In this document: one piece after another, positions 63,335-64,000 of the stretch
Layout of the letters: each line of letters opens with the position of its first letter
Numbering within the stretch: the stretch's first letter is position 1
From: Aquimarina megaterium XH134
GTDB taxonomy: Bacteria; Bacteroidota; Bacteroidia; Flavobacteriales; Flavobacteriaceae
Assembly (NCBI RefSeq): GCF_000520975.1
Contig: NZ_JACB01000031.1
Location: 1 to 64,000, forward strand
DNA: 64,000 nucleotides
Direction: 5' to 3'
Notes under the pieces: model-generated
What the model saw: the letters and a program-made list of their open reading frames with translations, nothing else
Told to the model about the DNA's origin: nothing
Databases searched by the model: none
Translations under genes and position numbers: made by a program

Positions 63335-64000
63335 TTATTCTTCTGTATTAGCCTTTACTTCTGCTTCTTTAGCTTTGCGATCATCAATGTACTTGATCAA
63401 CTGCTTTCCGTATAATGATTTTTTTACCTTAGGACTTAAAGATCTGGCAACGGTATCCAGGAATTTTATGTTGGCATCAAAAACTTCATTAAGTGTAATA
63501 TAGGGGGCTACTTCTAATTTTCTGTTTGTTACAGCAAAATTAATAGTATATAGATATTTTTGACGCATTAAATTTTTGTATGCCTTATCATTTTCAATGA
63601 GTTTTTCATCATCTTTTTGCTTACTGGCTTCAAAATCTTCTTTGATGATCCTAAGATTTCTTTCATTGAATCTTTTAAGCATTTTTTTGTATTCAGTATA
63701 CTTCTCTTGATTTTTTCCGCCTTTTATCTTTACATCATTTTCAAAATCAAGTAAATTAGTGGTTATAGTGATCTCTCCAGGTTCTACAAAAAAGTCAATA
63801 CGATCATTATATTGTTTTCCATCATTTTTATCGAGGTATAGGTAATGAATTTCTGGTTCTTTAACCTCAGATTTAAGTACAAATTCAGAATTACCATCGA
63901 TACTTACAGAGTCTACATTCACCAATAATGTATCCTGTATTTTTTGTAAGTATACGATTCCTTTTTTTAATCCTTTGATGTTACCTATTACTGTTACATT
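63335..64000 (-). CDS. DUF4369-type exported protein (partial, 5' end beyond window)
   Basis: The frame stays open from the TAA at 63335-63337 up to the window edge at 64000, so about 222 C-terminal residues are visible and the N-terminus is missing. The edge-proximal part (VTVIGNIKGLKKGIVYLQKI) with VNVDSVSIDG and FFVEPGEITITTN matches DUF4369, usually the N-terminal domain of Bacteroidota periplasmic thiol-disulfide oxidoreductases. Here a lysine-rich helical region follows and no thioredoxin CxxC domain is present before the stop. The role is unknown. Confidence 0.7.
   Translation of the reverse strand, partial: NVTVIGNIKGLKKGIVYLQKIQDTLLVNVDSVSIDGNSEFVLKSEVKEPEIHYLYLDKNDGKQYNDRIDFFVEPGEITITTNLLDFENDVKIKGGKNQEKYTEYKKMLKRFNERNLRIIKEDFEASKQKDDEKLIENDKAYKNLMRQKYLYTINFAVTNRKLEVAPYITLNEVFDANIKFLDTVARSLSPKVKKSLYGKQLIKYIDDRKAKEAEVKANTEE

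Overview
The window reads as a chromosomal segment of a marine-type member of Flavobacteriaceae (Bacteroidota), possibly Aquimarina-like. Supporting signs are very low GC, promoters of the TTTG-N18/20-TAnnTTTG type, genes that almost all lack a Shine-Dalgarno sequence (rpsU being the striking exception), type IX secretion proteins (PorP/SprF, a gliding-type C-terminal sorting domain, OmpA/PD40 protein), DUF3467 behind rpoC, DUF2851 and DUF1343 genes, and GG-leader peptides. The genus is a guess.

Layout. 1-18 kb holds mixed housekeeping genes: a PorP/SprF tail, a minus-strand set of response regulator, TPR histidine kinase and NamZ-like muramidase, a FtsX/LolE-type permease, cystathionine beta-synthase, an AraC regulator, a membrane peroxiredoxin, DUF2851/PspC/K+ channel genes, an AGCS symporter, a helix-hairpin-helix protein, an acyl-CoA dehydrogenase, and a lipoprotein alpha-amylase behind a LacI-type operator pair. 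18-34 kb is the expression core: rpsU, a Xer recombinase, hpf, tRNA-Thr(UGU)-Tyr-Gly-Thr(GGU)-tuf, tRNA-Trp, secE, nusG, rplKAJL, rpoBC and a DUF3467 gene.

34-53 kb is a surface polysaccharide locus. It has a WlbB/WlbA pair for a diacetamido-uronic acid sugar, a Wzx flippase, an FkbM methyltransferase, two GT4 glycosyltransferases, a GT-C/Wzy-like membrane protein, an asparagine-synthase-like enzyme overlapping an ATP-grasp enzyme, a FemAB-like acyltransferase, a DUF354 protein, a deacetylase, an atypical priming sugar transferase and a Wzc-type tyrosine kinase with a Gly-Tyr tail. The amide- and peptide-bond-forming enzymes suggest that the glycan carries amide or amino-acid substituents; this is inference.

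53-64 kb holds prfC, a type IX secretion trio (secreted type-B sorted protein, PorP/SprF, OmpA/PD40), idi, a PTPS/QueD protein, Bcp, a second tRNA-Thr(UGU), and two short divergently transcribed GG-leader peptide genes that look like RiPP precursors without maturation genes in view. A DUF4369-like gene runs off the right edge.

No rRNA gene, insertion sequence, prophage or CRISPR array was seen. The parts that most merit follow-up are the orphan peptide pair, the aminoacyl/amide enzyme module of the polysaccharide locus with its structured leader, the Thermococcales-like amylase, and the nested terminators and promoters in the rpsU, tRNA and HHH-protein regions.
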